Part shown: positions 1-9,683 of the stretch, piece by piece
Position numbering within the stretch: position 1 is the stretch's first letter
Layout: the number at the start of each line of letters is the position of its first letter
Assembly: GCA_011316305.1 (NCBI GenBank)
Contig: SAUG01000012.1
Coordinates: forward strand, 310,001-374,000
DNA from: Rusavskia elegans
Lineage: Eukaryota; Ascomycota; Lecanoromycetes; Teloschistales; Teloschistaceae
DNA: 64,000 bases
Reading direction: 5' to 3'
Translations under genes and position numbers: made by a program
The notes under the pieces: generated by a model
What the model was told of the DNA's origin: nothing
What the model saw: only the letters and a program-made list of their open reading frames with translations
The model's database searches: none

Positions 1-262
1 CTTGATGCGGTCCTGTATCTCCTTTATGGTCAGCTTGCTCCATTCGTCCTGAATAGCGGCTTTTACATCCTTTTCGGAATAGAAGAGTCTACGCCGCAGT
101 TTTTGCTTAACGATATTCCAGCAAGCTTCTATAGGATTTAGATCAGGGCTCTGTGTAGGGTGCTCAAGGTTCTGGATGTGGAGGTCCTTTTTATATCGAG
201 TTGCTAGGCCTTCTTTCCGCAGACCATGTGACGGATCCCTATTTTCTTGCAAATACCTTATC
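1..262 (-). pseudogene. Tc1/mariner-type transposase, C-terminal remnant
   Basis: Read on the minus strand, this stretch encodes the last part of a DDE transposase. The motifs QENRDPSHG and, about 25 residues later, SPDLNPIE followed by ACWNIVKQKL are the second and third acidic blocks typical of fungal Tc1/mariner endonuclease domains. The frame is open to the window edge, so the C-terminus lies outside. Upstream, at about 262, an in-frame TGA closes the frame, and no first acidic block or DNA-binding domain precedes it within the window, so the copy looks 5' truncated. I see no terminal inverted repeat between it and the next gene. It is a remnant rather than a complete element on present evidence. 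Confidence 0.8.
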
Positions 263-639
263 TTGTTTCAGGTTAATCAGACTACCGGACGCTAGCCGAA
301 TTAGAGATTAAAATCTCGCCGGAAATCAGCGTGGTCATCCGCCCAGCATAAAGCTAGCATTTATTCCGCACAGCACTAGCCCGCACAGTACAGTATATAC
401 CAATTAAATAGTAATCCGTGAGGAACGGAGATATCAGATATCCTTATTGTTCTATGCAGAAGCATTTCCCCCATGGCACTGCATCTGCCAAGACCGACCT
501 GCAGACAAGGCAACGAGGCAAATGAACAAGGCTGGAAAGGCTTGGCCATCTCGTCTGAATCATCTTTCTCTGCTCATGATCCTTTGAAAATTCGCATTTG
601 AATAGAGAAGCGGTTAGGCCATAGATCAAGGGCGAAAAA

Positions 640-2819
640 ATGAGCTCGCTCCTCTTCGGAAACGGTACTGATATCGTTCACTGGAAGCCTAGTCCCAGCA
701 GTCGCGGCACCTTCAACATCCTAACCACCTGTCTTATCACCCTCTTGCTCTGTGTCTGGACAGCGGTGCATCTTAATATCTCTCCTCCAGGAAGCTTCTG
801 GCGACCGTTTTGGAGGAAGGTCGGATGGCTGATCCTGGCGCTTCTGGCGCCTGAGATGGTTGCTTATACCGCCTGGTATTCCGTCCTTCACGGCTGACTG
901 ATACGACACGAACTGATAGTCTCCAGGTATCAAAGGCAGGAAGCGCTCAGGATTATGCGAAAGGTTAACAAAGCCTATGGGTGGCCCAATCCTACTCCCT
1001 GGTATACTAGGGCGCTCCAGAGCATGAAGAATGGAATTGCTAAGCTCGGGAGATCACTAAAATGGCAGACACCAAAGCCTGTACGGGTCAGTGGTGGCGT
1101 CCGGCAAATCCATGATTGGTAGCTGACAATAACATATCTATAGCAACCCACTCTTGAAGCCCAAAAAGCTGCTACGCCCAACCAGGATCATCCTTGGACC
1201 ATAGCCCATGGCTTTTATATGAACATGGGCGGATTAGCTCTCTTTATTCCTCCAGATCTTCCGGAATCGGAGCAATTCGTCCCCAGTTGGGCCTGCGGAA
1301 CCTGGTTCATCACGCAGCCTGCACTGGCCATTCTGCTCAAGATGGATAGGGACCGAATGCCTTCCCTGACTGAGGAAGAGATCAAATCCAAAAGCAAAGC
1401 CAACGGCCTTGCAAAGGCTTTGGTTTGTACCCAAGCTATATGGTTCCTTACAACCTGCGTCACTCGATGTACGTAATGGTGTTCCCTATGTTGTGGGAGC
1501 ACAACTAACCCTTGGACCAGTGGCACAACGTATCCCAATTAGCTTGCTGGAGCTCAATACGTTCGGCCATGCTATTTGTGCTTTGTTTATATATTTACTT
1601 TGGTGGGAAAAACCTTTTGAAGTAGACATCCCCATGATAGTAGATAGTAAGGTTCTCTTGGACATGTATGCTCTGGCTTGGGTCAATACAAAACATCAAT
1701 CGCCGTTGGTTCGATCAATGAAAAGTGCTTATCAAGATCTTCTTCAAGCCAATGAGCGGTTCCAAGCATTGAGTAAGGTACGCCTACTTTTTATCAGTTA
1801 AAGTTAACCCAGCCATTTATCCAACGAAATATCATAAGACGTACGGTCATGTAGGAGTTGCTTAAACTATGCTATATGTGTAAGGCCTATTACACATCAA
1901 TCAGGAAAGCATCATGGTCACTTTCGTTTTCGCTTTGCTCCATGCTATGGCGCTGACCATAATGCGGCAGAGCTTGAAGCAATGGTTGTCAGAGGACTTA
2001 TTACAAAAGGAACATGAACTTTTCACGTCTCTCAATTCGGTTGCCATTTTCGAAGCCTTACCACTATCGTTCTACCTCTCATTCCAGCACTCATCGTGGA
2101 GCTTTTTACAGGTGGTCCAGGATCCATTCAAGAAGACTCCAGCGTGTCAACCTGATCTAAATGGAATTGCTGCCTCGACCAAGTTCATGCCTGGTGAAGT
2201 TATACCAGACACTGGTATCAAGCTTCTGAGCACGCTAGAATTGGATGCATCTGCTTTGATGCGCAGCGGATTCTATCCAGCTCTGCCAAGTCTGAATCTC
2301 ACAAGACAGGACATCAATCGCTGGGTAATGGCCAAGCGCGCCGCTGAACATAGTCGAGCACCACGAATTTCAGACAGTGATATTTTCTGGGCCAAGCCAT
2401 TCACACGGCGCTGCACTGACATGCCCGACTTTGACGATTTGCTTTACGAACTCCCGGTAGCCCTCGGATTCAGTGCTGCTGCTATGGTATACGGAGGACT
2501 CCATGCATTAGCATGGTTCGCAAATTTCCATTCGCGTACTGAGCAGTTGCTTTGGCGAATATCTTCAGTGGCAGTGATGGGCGGCATTCCCACCTTGGCC
2601 GCGATCTACAAAATGCTCGACCGCCCCAGAATGTCTAATAATTTGTGGTACGATATGTTTGTTGAAGAGCCCCTCTTCGTGCTTTTAGTACTGGGAGTGA
2701 TCGTGTACATACTCGCACGATTATACCTCGTCATCGAATGTTTCATCCAACTCTCGCACCTCCCAGCAGGCGTCTACGAGGTACCAGAATGGTCTTCCTA
2801 CTTCCCTCACATCGCATAA
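640..2819 (+). CDS. Fungal multi-pass integral membrane protein of unknown function
   Basis: The best model is join(640..875, 927..1080, 1144..1468, 1521..1777, 1905..2819), 628 residues. Every junction keeps frame; for example the Trp codon split at 875/927 joins ..YTAW to YQRQEAL. The protein has an N-terminal hydrophobic segment (around residues 28-45), a second at WLILALLAPEMVAY, a conserved middle block ending LELNTFGHAICALFIYLLWW, and three or four C-terminal membrane spans (AMVYGGLHALAWF, ISSVAVMGGIPTLAAIY, FVLLVLGVIVYILARLYLVI). It resembles a large ascomycete/basidiomycete family of plasma or endomembrane proteins without an assigned role, often present in many copies. The transposase remnant lies just upstream and a repeat array just downstream. 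Confidence 0.8.
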
Positions 2820-2850
2820 CACGCAGCGCCAGCAAGACAACATACAACTC

Positions 2851-3425
2851 CGCCAGGAGCAGAAGATGGAGAGAGAGAGATATTGACGGAAAAAGGACAG
2901 AGACAAGCATCAGGATAGGATTGTCACAAGGAATTGGGAAAGGGGAAGCGTTTATATAACTGACGAAGCTTTTTCTTTGGATTGGATCGATTGTACAGCG
3001 TTGGGTTTACTTACGAAACGAGAGAGATATTGACGGAGGAAGGGTAGAGACAAGGATTGGGATACCATGGTCGCAAGTAATTAGGAAGGGGGAAGTGTTT
3101 CTATGGCCGACGAAGCTTTTTCTTTGGATCGATTGTACAGCGTTGTACTTAGGAACGAGAACCACTAAACATTTCAATACAAATGAATTTTACACTCCAG
3201 CACCCCATCTAAAAACTCGCCAGGAGCATGGAATGAAGGAGATATTGACGGAAGAAGGATAGAGACAAGTATCAGGATAAGACGGTGACAAGCAATTAGA
3301 CCGGAGGGAGCGTTTATATAATCGACGACGCTTTTTCTTTATCGACCGTACAGTCCAATGTCTATGTTCGAACGAGAACGACCCAATAACAATACAAATG
3401 AATACTACACTCTAACACCTCATCT
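2851..3425. repeat. Three-copy degenerate tandem repeat between convergent genes
   Basis: Three imperfect copies of a unit of about 170-210 bases lie head to tail. Each holds GAGATATTGACGGA (about 2877, 3025 and 3239), a purine-rich stretch with agagacaag, a block like GCGTTTATATAA, then CGACGAAGCTTTTTCTTT and a GATCGATTGTACAG-like sequence. Copies one and three begin with CGCCAGGAGCA (2851 and about 3217); copies two and three end with AATACAAATGAAT..TACACTC. The third copy runs almost to the MIC60 stop codon, so the array occupies the shared 3' region of the membrane-protein gene and MIC60. No coding potential is seen. Confidence 0.85.
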
Positions 3426-3434
3426 CACCTACCC

Positions 3435-5729
3435 CTACTCCACCCCCAACCCCAACAACCTCGCCTGCGTCCCCATCACATCCACCGCCTGCCTCACCTC
3501 CAGAACCTTCCTCACTTCCCCAAGCCAATCCGCACTCAACGACTTCGCCCACCCATGCAGACAATTGATCTCTCTAGCCGCTTCATCCAGTCTGCCCTCC
3601 TCAAGCAGCGTTTCTGTTCTCGTAAGCACACTCTCCACATCATCTCCAATCGTCATCCCTTGCTTCTTGAACATGACTCTACTAAGCAGATAGCTCGCCG
3701 CGTGGCTAGCCACACCCGCGTCTTCGGGGAGAAGACTCGCTTTCCGGACTTCAGATGCGACGCGGCGGAAGCGGTCGATGAGTTGGGATGTGGTGGGGAC
3801 ACCGCGTTGGTAAGCCGTGGGGTTGATGCTTGCGATTGCCGAGGAGATCACGGGGTCATTAGTAGCCAATTCCTTGAGTGTTGCCAGTTCGGTGACGAAG
3901 GGACGGGGACGATCTGCGTTTTCGAGGGTAGACCGGACGGCTTCGACGGCGAGGAGGAGGTGTTGTGTTTGGAGGTTTTTGTCGATGACTTTGTTCCAGG
4001 ATGATGTTAGGGATTCGAGTTCTTCGATGCTGGATGAGAGGGATGAGAGTTTCGATAGTCGACCTGAACGCTCGGTCTCTACTTGCTGTTGTACCTCGGA
4101 GACGAATTTTTGTTTGAGACTTACGGCCTGCTCGAGCAGCTCGTTCCTCAAGCGTTGGTCTGAGACTTCTTGAGCTCGCTTGATCTCGTTCTCAAGCCGT
4201 TCTTCGTAGCGCTTTGAGACCCTTTCTCGCTCGGCTTCGAATTCATCCCTGTAAGACGCAGATTGATTTCTCAACTCCTCCTCAAGGCGTCTGACAAGTT
4301 CTTTGGCTGCGTTCTCGAATTCTGTCTCTGTAGCCTTGATCTTGTCTTGGGCGGCGCTCTTCTCCGCCTGTTTCATCGCTATGATTTTCCCGCCCACGGC
4401 TGCGAGCTCTGACTTTGCTTTATTGATCGGCGACTGGTACTTTGTCTGGGCATTATCCGCATTGACAACTACAATGAGATCATTAATTATTTTCACAAGA
4501 TCCTGGACCACCGGCTCGTCCGCGTTCGGGATTTTGAGGGGATCAATACGTGGGGTTGGCATAATCTTGTTGGGCTCATTGACCTCTGGTGGGCGAGACG
4601 CAGAATCTGGAAACTTGGCTTCGGACTTTTGAACGGGGGGAGGAGAAGAGGCTGGAGCTGGAGATGGAGCTGGAGCGGCCTTCTCTGGTGCTTTCGCTGA
4701 CGACGGAACGGGTTGTTTCTCGCTCGTCTTTGCAGAAGCGTCAGACCCCTTTGAGGAGGGTCGACTATCCTTCTTTGCTTGTTCGACTGCCTGGGTTTTC
4801 TCGGGACCAGTTGCTACTGCTGGTGTTCGCTGGGCGTTCTCTTTAGCCGGCTTGGGCTGATTGCTATCCAATGCGCTCATATGACGTCCTTTCTTCTCAA
4901 GATCGCTGCCTTTCTGGTCTTCTTCGGACACCTTCCACGATAGTCCACTTTTGCTAGGGATCATGACAGTGTTTGCTGGTGGGCTCGGCCGATTGGTAGG
5001 ATTGGTCATGCTTGGAAAGCGCCGTCGGAATTCCCTCTCCTCGAAGTATAATACAGCGTCTTCTCCGAAAGGAACGTATTCCGTGAAGAAGTCATGAAAG
5101 TTGTCCGAAAGTAGGGAGTAGTAGGTTCCGCCAGCGAAGCCAAATGCGCTTAGGAGAATGAGAGTAATAAGAAATCTGCGGAAACGTCTTGGCTTTGATT
5201 TTGGCCGAGGCGGAGGTGGCGGAGGCGGTGGGGGCGCGGATGTATCAGAATCCAAGGGGACTTTTGGTGCAATGGGACCATCATCACGCTTGGCTGTAGG
5301 TGGAATAGACGTTGGTGGAGCTGTTTGGACTTTTCCACCCGGAGGCTGTGGAGGTATCAGAGGCACTTGTTGCGGAGGAATAACGGCGTCCGAGCTTGGG
5401 GTAGCCGGTGAGGTTATGGTAGCTTGTGAAGCAGCGGTGGCTGACGTTGGGGGTATAGGACCGGGTGCAGGAGGAGTAGGCCCTTTTGCTGTCTGACTTT
5501 GCGAACCAGGGAAAACAATGGCATCTGAATCTTGAATGCTCGCTTTGGGCAGGGTGTCAGGCTTTTTCGTATCAGCGAACGTCCTCTGTTCTTGTCAGCT
5601 TGGACTCCATTTGACCGTCTTGCTTGCGCTCACATAGGTCCCCGTTCTGGTGAGCCATTGCGGTGTGCTTTTGGGCGCTATCGATCTGGAGGCTATAGAT
5701 CTGCTCCGAAGCAGAGCTGTGCGCAGCAT
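3435..5729 (-). CDS. MIC60: MICOS complex subunit MIC60 (mitofilin)
   Basis: Model: complement(join(3435..5585, 5634..5729)), 748 residues. Exon 1 is 32 codons encoding MLRTALLRSRSIASRS.., an Arg/Ser-rich mitochondrial presequence; a GTGAGC donor and AACAG acceptor join it to RTFADTKKPD. A Pro-rich region leads to one membrane span (about residues 169-187, FLITLILLSAFGFAGGTYY), then a long low-complexity Ala/Lys/Pro stretch, a coiled coil (about 460-570, rich in Glu/Arg/Gln) and the C-terminal mitofilin signature ending WLGEVRKVLEVRQAVDVMG. Mic60 sits in the mitochondrial inner membrane and shapes crista junctions. An upstream in-frame ATG at 5801 is possible, but the 5729 start gives the better presequence. 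Length is slightly above most fungal homologues because of the linker. Confidence 0.93.
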
Positions 5730-6189
5730 GTCGCGATTGATCCTCCACAGGTTAGCTATTAACGGTGTTGATACTCCTCTGGCTTTGATCGAGAAAACCA
5801 AGCAAGTTCCTGGATGCCAAGCCTACAGCCCAGATAGGATTAGAGTCTTGGCACATAGTCGAAGTCACGACTTCCGAGGTTCCCCTCGTTCCATTGAAGT
5901 CCATGCGACGGCATCACCAGATTACTTCTACACGCGCTCAACTACAAGCAATGATGCACCGCTCAGCAACCTCTGACACTCGACTACACGCCATAACTAC
6001 AATGGCCGAGTATGTACGCAAGTGGTACACTGCTTCAATCGACAAACCGTTCCTAGCAGCTGGTGGCAGGAGCTGCAGCGGGGGTTACATCGACAGTTGA
6101 CATTGACTCGGCAATGACTGATGCCAGTACGGATATATCGTCATCAATCATACAAAAGCTGTCTCTCGGAACTCCGATCAACACGCGCA
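5730..6189. other. Intergenic, MIC60 5' side
   Basis: This 460-base gap holds the upstream region of MIC60 and the 3' flank of the next minus-strand gene. Short ORFs are present on both strands, but none has a recognisable product, and I see no RNA gene or repeat. Confidence 0.5.
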
Positions 6190-6879
6190 TCATTTGTGCA
6201 TCCAAGCCGCAAGCCCCTGCAAGAACGAAGCACAAGCGAACACGCCAGCGCCGACGGCCACCCCAACTTCCGCCCGATGTGTGAACTGGCCAACGATCAA
6301 GCCTAGGGCGGGCGACAAGATCAATGCCAACAGCAAGAGCCACGCGATCTTCTCTTTGTCCGCAGTTGGATAGACGACAAGGACCTGCTGGCCGACGAAA
6401 CCATAAATGCCATCTGGATTGCCGAGGGCAAGGCTTCCATATTCCGTAAGGAAATCGGGCTCGTTTGCAAGCAATGCTGGATGCCGGATCGCTTCTGAGA
6501 AGAGGTTGTATTGTTCAAAGCTTTTCAGGTCGACTCTCGTGCCGCTAATCTCTGTCGTTTTGTTGTCTGTGAATGTCTGTTTGAAGCAGATGAGTAATGT
6601 GGTTTCGTGTTTGTTCGATTTCCATATTCTCACCCATCTTATCTCTGCAATGCCAACTTCCAATCTCGTCAGCATCGGGTTGAAGAACCAAAACCGGCTT
6701 TCCTTCCTTGAGATTTCATGCTGCTTTCCCTTGATGATTTCGAAGACTCGCTGGCCGGTGTCACTGCTGCTGACTATAACCGGTTCCAAGGTCGCTGGCC
6801 CATTGAGCCTACGATATACCATCGCCAACCTATGCTGGTAGGGTGCGGTGTTTTGCATGTTGTTGGGTGAGGGACGCAA
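6190..6879 (-). CDS. Conserved-looking small membrane protein, function unknown
   Basis: A single-exon ORF of 229 residues; a second ATG at codon 8 (MQNTAPYQHRL) is an equally good start. The first 170 residues are soluble, with alternating beta-like segments (RRLNGPATLEPVIV, RVFEIIKGKQHEISRKESRF, HETTLLICFKQTFTDN) that look like a small beta-rich domain. The C-terminus has two closely spaced membrane spans, about residues 181-200 (IAWLLLLALILSPALGLIVG) and 204-226 (AEVGVAVGAGVFACASFL..), so it is probably C-terminally anchored as a hairpin. I do not recognise the family. Codon use and the absence of frame breaks support a real gene. Confidence 0.6.
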   Translation of the reverse strand: MRPSPNNMQNTAPYQHRLAMVYRRLNGPATLEPVIVSSSDTGQRVFEIIKGKQHEISRKESRFWFFNPMLTRLEVGIAEIRWVRIWKSNKHETTLLICFKQTFTDNKTTEISGTRVDLKSFEQYNLFSEAIRHPALLANEPDFLTEYGSLALGNPDGIYGFVGQQVLVVYPTADKEKIAWLLLLALILSPALGLIVGQFTHRAEVGVAVGAGVFACASFLQGLAAWMHK

Positions 6880-7327
6880 GCTGTCTGTGGCTAGTAGCGA
6901 TACTGGATCATTGGAAGTGTATCAGATTCTATACGTACGTGTAGATAGCTGAAATTCTTTCCAGACCTGCATAAGATGATGTCGAATACCTCGAGCAATT
7001 TCTTCCAGATGGCTCACAGCATTGAAATGCGTATATGGTGGTTAAGGCGTCTGCTAATGTTTGTAAATGGGAGCCGTTTAAGTAAATAGGGACTTGCAGT
7101 CACGTGGAAGATGTGCAATGCGTTAAACGACTTTCTGACTGCGGCTTGATAAGAGAGTCTTATATGTATTTTAACAGGCACAGGTTCGAGCAGTGACGAG
7201 GGGAGACAGAAGGGCATGAAGGCGTTCTTGGAAAGCTACGGAGCCACATCGATTCCCTCCAACTTTTACCTGAACGGGTACAAAAGGAGGATCCGTCGAG
7301 CAAGCGCTAAAAATTAGGTTGACCAAT

Positions 7328-7418
7328 CCAAACGCTGTCTTCAACACCAAACGCTGTCTTCAACGGTGCACCAAACGCTGTGGTCAAGTGTGCACCAAAC
7401 GCTGTCTTCAAGGGTGCA
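7328..7418. repeat. Four-copy minisatellite
   Basis: The core CCAAACGCTGTCTTCAA, with small changes, starts at 7328, 7347, 7371 and 7395. Spacing is 19, 24 and 24 bases; the longer units add a gtgca spacer. The third copy reads CTGTGGTCAA. It lies in noncoding DNA. Confidence 0.85.
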
Positions 7419-8140
7419 GACAATGTATTAGAACAACCCAATTAGGCTTAAAGAGATGTCGCGTCGCCTGGAACTTTTGGTGCCATGCTCCGTATATCTC
7501 ATTGGCACCATACGGCTTGAACCATTGTGAGAAGACTCATTAGATGGGTCTAACGAATAGTACTAGAGACTGTATGGTTTTCCGCAATTCCAGGTATGCG
7601 GCTTCCATCCATGGGAAAGCGACGGGCGGTGCGGGAAGTTAGTTGCCACTATTCCTCAAGCATCTTACTCTACGGAGTAAGTGTCTAGGATTATTGCTTG
7701 CATAGTACAGAATAATAACTTCGCGTGAATCCGGACGTCTTGTACCTTCCTGTTGGCCAATTGATTATCGGGCTTCGAGATCTTCAGGCTGCTCACTGAC
7801 CCTTGCACGGCTTCGTCGCCATGTCATGCGCCAAGCCTCTTCTCAGCAGATGTTCTTGATAGCTTGACCGCCATACCAGCAGGTGGGTGGAAACATCGGA
7901 GCATCGTGAAACTACCGTACAGTCATCAAGCAAACTGGGTCTGGAAGGTGTCATTCTGGGTACGTCAAAAGATCATGTTATAATTCATCGCGTAAACATC
8001 TCTGTGCCGCTTTTTCGACAGCCAAAGGCTGCGTATTTCGTAAGTTGGTTGCAGATAGCCCCTGCCCGCACGACCGCTGTGACGGAACGATCGGATCATG
8101 TCTACCTAGCCTAGTTCCTCTTGCCTCCGCTCGCTTTCTC

Positions 8141-8176
8141 CTACTAGCCGTAGGGATCTTGACCGTCGGCTAGTAG
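8141..8176. repeat. Short perfect inverted repeat
   Basis: CTACTAGCCG at 8141-8150 is mirrored by CGGCTAGTAG at 8167-8176, with a 16-base loop. It is short, may be chance, and has no gene nearby to give it a role. Confidence 0.45.
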
Positions 8177-9208
8177 GGCTTTTTCTGCTGCTTCACATCC
8201 CTGCGCGTCACACTCATGCTCTTGACCCTTTCACTTTTGTTGCTGTCTCAATTAATGTCGCATTCCCGTCCAAATTTAGTGTGGTACATCCCCAGCCTTG
8301 TCCGTCTTACCATCTTCATGCCTACATGTTGGTCTTCCCGGTTCCTCAGCTACCACTGTGGGCCATTGTTGTGATTGGATGCATGCCCTGAACAAACCTT
8401 GTCGTTCCTCGACATTCCTGTGATGGAGATTCACTTCCCACACGGTCTTTATGGCCGCAGTCAGGGTTGCCGGACAGACGAGGGAGCATAGGTAGTGAAA
8501 GGTCTGATCCGACTCTAAGCATCTGGCCAGGAGACGCTACTGGCTGCTGCTTATTGTACATGTTGTTCACCGTGTCAAGATAAGCCTATTACATCGCAAT
8601 TATGACTGTCTCGGTCGGTCGAGGTTATTTTAGGCACCGATTGGAATAATAAACCAATGTTGCAGTTGCTGGTTTCCAGAAGACTTCGCCCGAAGGAATC
8701 ACTCAACTTGACAGCAGGACCTGATCGACGGGTTTCGGCTGGGGCTGGGGTCCGACGTGGAATAATAAAGGACAATGTGGCTGTGTGGAGGTGGAAGGTG
8801 CAGATGGCCCGGTTCTCCACGGGGATTTATTGGGCGGCGTGTCGACTGCTTAAGCGAAATGTAGCCTATCAGCTCGATCTCGAGGCCTGCTGTACCCAGT
8901 GCGCCAGTGTCAGAAGGCTGGCGCCATGACCGGAGGTTCAAGGCCGATCTGAAAGATTTGGCGCATGCTGCAGGTTGTCACCTAGTCTACAGATCCGGCA
9001 CCAGCGACGCGGAAACGAATACCATGCCACACCCATCCTGTGTGGCTTTGGGGGCAAACGGTGGGGACGCAGCTAACAATTCCTTTCAACTTGGAATGCC
9101 GAACTTCTGTCTGACAGGTGGCAAAAAAGCAAACTAAAGGCCGCTCGGATGGTCTTGTGCTGTAATGATAATAATCAGTGCCAGATACGGATAGCGACTC
9201 TTCTCGCA

Positions 9209-9262
9209 CCCGTGCTTACAAACCGGACGAAACTCGTCTAGTGTCCGGTTTGTAGGCACGGG
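9209..9262. repeat. Strong inverted repeat (20-bp arms, 14-base loop)
   Basis: The left arm, 9209-9228, reads CCCGTGCTTACAAACCGGAC; the right arm, 9243-9262, is its reverse complement with one mismatch. The loop is 9229-9242. It lies about 420 bases beyond the 3' end of the large minus-strand gene. It could be the remnant of a palindromic transposon end or a MITE, or form a hairpin in the 3' transcript. Confidence 0.85.
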
Positions 9263-9683
9263 TACGATTATATGGCGTTCTCCTCATCCGAACCCTTCTC
9301 TGGTCGCAGGCGGAGCAGCAAGCCTGAACATACGTTATTATTGCCCCCTTATTCTGCCCATACCCGATCAGCCGTTTCAACTGCATCACGATCCATCTCT
9401 TATCGCAAGATGTCCAGAGCCGTTGTACGGCAATGCAAGTGGAGTCGCAGAGTCATCTCCTCTTCCACTTGCTTCACAGAGTTTCGCTTCTTGCTCTTAG
9501 AAACAACGACACCAGTCCTTCCATCAAGCCTTCGTTGTGGTGTTGCACATCACGTCACGCTATGGCGCCTGATTTCTATTCCTGTTCTGTACAGCAATTA
9601 TACATGTACCTTGTCCTGAACCCTTATCAAACCTCGTGTAACTCTTTTCCCAAACACCTTACGCTTCGCTATTCATTCGCCCA

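Larger units (their letters stand above)
6880..9683. other. Gene-poor 2.8 kb region
   Basis: No ORF here has a recognisable product, and the stop-free runs are short. It contains the 7328-7418 minisatellite, a 10-bp inverted repeat near 8141-8176 and the strong 9209-9262 inverted repeat, listed separately. The last 400 bases or so are probably the 3' untranslated region of the large minus-strand gene that ends at 9684. Lineage-specific or decayed genes cannot be excluded. Confidence 0.5.

Noticed and set aside
5158..5496. Gly-rich ORF on the plus strand opposite MIC60
   Set aside because: It is the antisense of the Pro-rich MIC60 linker; no independent support.
5730..5801. Longer MIC60 N-terminus from an ATG at 5801
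   Set aside because: The extra 24 residues weaken the presequence; MLRTALLRSRSIASRS from 5729 is a standard mitochondrial start.
7014..7217. tRNA-like ggttcgag near 7183
   Set aside because: No acceptor stem, D-arm or anticodon arm can be folded around it.
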